The notes beneath the pieces are model-generated. The model saw only the letters and a list, made by a program, of their open reading frames with translations. It did not search any database and had not been told where the DNA came from. Below, piece by piece: positions 63,072 to 64,000 of a DNA stretch of 64,000 nt. This stretch comes from an uncultured bacterium (GTDB taxonomy: Bacteria; Bacteroidota; Ignavibacteria; Kapaibacteriales; UBA4661): NCBI GenBank assembly GCA_937899715.1, contig CALCNX010000030.1:1-64000 (forward strand), in the 5' to 3' direction. The position numbers and the translations under genes were made by a program. Within the stretch, counting starts at the first letter, position 1, and each line of letters opens with the position of its first letter.

Positions 63072-63839
63072 CTACCCAAGCCACCGCTTGAAGGCACTTG
63101 CTTTCTCGCGGCTAATGTCCACGATGATGTTCGGTATATTCTTGAGGCTCACATGGAGTTTACCCGTATAATCGCTGCGAAAACCGGCTATGGCGCTGAT
63201 ATGGAGGAGTGTTTGCCGATTAGCACGGAAAAATTCTGCCGGATTGACAAGTTCTTCAAGTTCTTCTATTGTGGTATAATCTGTCAGAAAGCGTTTCCCA
63301 TCAAGCGTTGTCAGAAAGATAACTTCTTCTTTCTGAAAGATGGCGGTTTCTTCGGCAGGAATCAAGAGCATAGTTCCTTTGCCATGAACCAGAAACCGTT
63401 CTTTGAAGCGTTTCTGTGTTTGCGGCATAAGGTCACGAAGCAAGCCCGTAAGCTGGGAAGGTACATCTAACGCAATATTCTGCGACTTCCAGCGCTGAAA
63501 TTTTGACAATGCAGCTTCCAATTCTTCGCGGTCAATTGGCTTCAAAAGGTAATCAAGGCTGTTGAGCTTGAAGGCACGAAGAGCGTATTCATCGTAGGCG
63601 GTGGTAAAAATGACAGGACACGCGACTTCAATGCGCTTAAAAAGGTCGAAGCTCACACCATCCGAAAGCTGAATATCGCAAAAGAGCACGTCCGGCTCAG
63701 GATTCGCTAAAAACCATGCTTCGGCACTTTCGAGGCTGTCCAAGATGCTCAAAATCTCAATTCCGGCATCTATCTGATTCAGCAAATGCCGTAAATCCTT
63801 CGCTACAAGCGGCTCATCTTCAATGATGACAGCTTTCAT
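63072..63839 (-). CDS. LytTR-family response regulator
   Basis: The 255-residue protein has a receiver domain with Glu7/Asp8, phospho-acceptor Asp55 (FCDIQLSDG), Thr80 and Lys100. A LytTR DNA-binding domain follows (about 150-255; FLTTLDGKRFLTDYTTIEELE, FFRANRQTLLHISAI). It controls transcription after phosphorylation. MKAVIIEDE is the usual start; a further ATG nine codons upstream (63866) is possible. The end of a likely sensor kinase lies just upstream. Confidence 0.93.
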   Translation of the reverse strand: MKAVIIEDEPLVAKDLRHLLNQIDAGIEILSILDSLESAEAWFLANPEPDVLFCDIQLSDGVSFDLFKRIEVACPVIFTTAYDEYALRAFKLNSLDYLLKPIDREELEAALSKFQRWKSQNIALDVPSQLTGLLRDLMPQTQKRFKERFLVHGKGTMLLIPAEETAIFQKEEVIFLTTLDGKRFLTDYTTIEELEELVNPAEFFRANRQTLLHISAIAGFRSDYTGKLHVSLKNIPNIIVDISREKASAFKRWLG

Positions 63840-63884
63840 GGTGTACAAAAGTATTTCGGGAGTCATAATGGTTTGGGCATAAAA

Positions 63885-64000
63885 TTACAGCAAAGGCAGT
63901 TGTACGGCAAATTTCTGCGTGGTTTCGCATATTCTCATCGCTTCAGGACTGATGTGCTCGTACAACGCCGCTAGCCTTGCCAGACCTTGCTTGTTAGAGT
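63885..64000 (-). CDS. C-terminal end of a probable sensor histidine kinase (partial)
   Basis: Only 37 codons and the stop are inside the window. The readable end includes NKQGLARLAALYEHISPEAM and finishes KFAVQLPLL, which recalls the G-L-x-R-L-x-x-L-Y segment and final strand of LytS/YehU-type kinases. Position directly before a LytTR regulator supports this. Confidence 0.5.
   Translation of the reverse strand, partial: SNKQGLARLAALYEHISPEAMRICETTQKFAVQLPLL

Noticed and set aside
1..64000. tRNA and rRNA genes
   Set aside because: No GTTCRANYC-type T-loop with a matching acceptor stem and no rRNA-like block was found by eye; a dedicated RNA search was not possible.

Overview
The window is about 64 kb of gene-dense bacterial chromosome with roughly 56 protein genes. 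No rRNA, tRNA or CRISPR array was seen. Several features point to the Bacteroidota/Chlorobiota (FCB) side of the tree. A 1,298-residue secreted protein carries a type IX secretion (T9SS) C-terminal sorting domain. A gene for the tiny ribosomal protein THX is present. Many start codons are preceded by A/T/C-rich leaders without a Shine-Dalgarno sequence. A few upstream regions carry the Bacteroidota promoter element TAnnTTTG. A deep lineage such as Ignavibacteria/Kapabacteria would fit, but that is inference.

Layout. 1-4.4 kb: MacA/MacB-type ABC export operon. 4.4-9.4 kb: a CHASE3-HAMP-PAS protein with no output domain, then lepB, lepA and a YdeI-like gene. 9.4-15.5 kb: an OmpA-family outer-membrane protein and the large T9SS cargo protein. 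15.9-17.9 kb: DinB-like protein, a Phd/VapC toxin-antitoxin pair, and a lipoprotein whose first codons copy the antitoxin start. 18-20.6 kb: alaS. 20.6-27.6 kb: a surface-glycan or small-molecule decoration operon (carbamoyltransferase, SGNH hydrolase, DUF5989, SxtJ-like, methyltransferase, GT4, acyltransferase). 27.6-30.2 kb: TerD-like protein, a large hairpin repeat, rlmD and THX. 30.3-40.9 kb (minus strand): Anbu protease, DUF2520, secreted PPC-domain protein, gyrB, a DUF262 + HEPN gene pair, phosphodiester glycosidase, aspartic protease, dciA, recF and dnaN. 41-42.6 kb: psd and an MlaF-like ATPase. 43-46.7 kb: GTP-dependent PEPCK and a Na+/H+ antiporter. 46.9-49.5 kb: a nucleotide-sugar dehydrogenase and an unusual orphan cytochrome b. 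49.6-52 kb: Fe-S and redox genes (SufE, SufT, ferredoxin, thioredoxin-like lipoprotein, superoxide dismutase). 52-56 kb: Uma2 nuclease, Lon-N protein, AidB-like acyl-CoA dehydrogenase and a membrane protein. 56-63 kb (minus strand): GH31 glucosidase and a glycan cluster (GT-C-like protein, two methyltransferases, GT2). 63-64 kb: LytTR response regulator and the end of its likely sensor kinase.

The most interesting signals are these. The cytochrome b keeps the PEWY motif and one heme-ligand pair but has lost both ligands of the second heme. The compact DUF262-HEPN pair sits in an A+T-rich insert beside gyrB and looks like a defence module. The carbamoyltransferase cassette resembles sxtI-L in content. 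The lipoprotein 5-prime end appears to be copied from the neighbouring antitoxin gene. Short heptamer arrays lie in three gene leaders. Function calls rest on motifs read by eye; no database search was possible.
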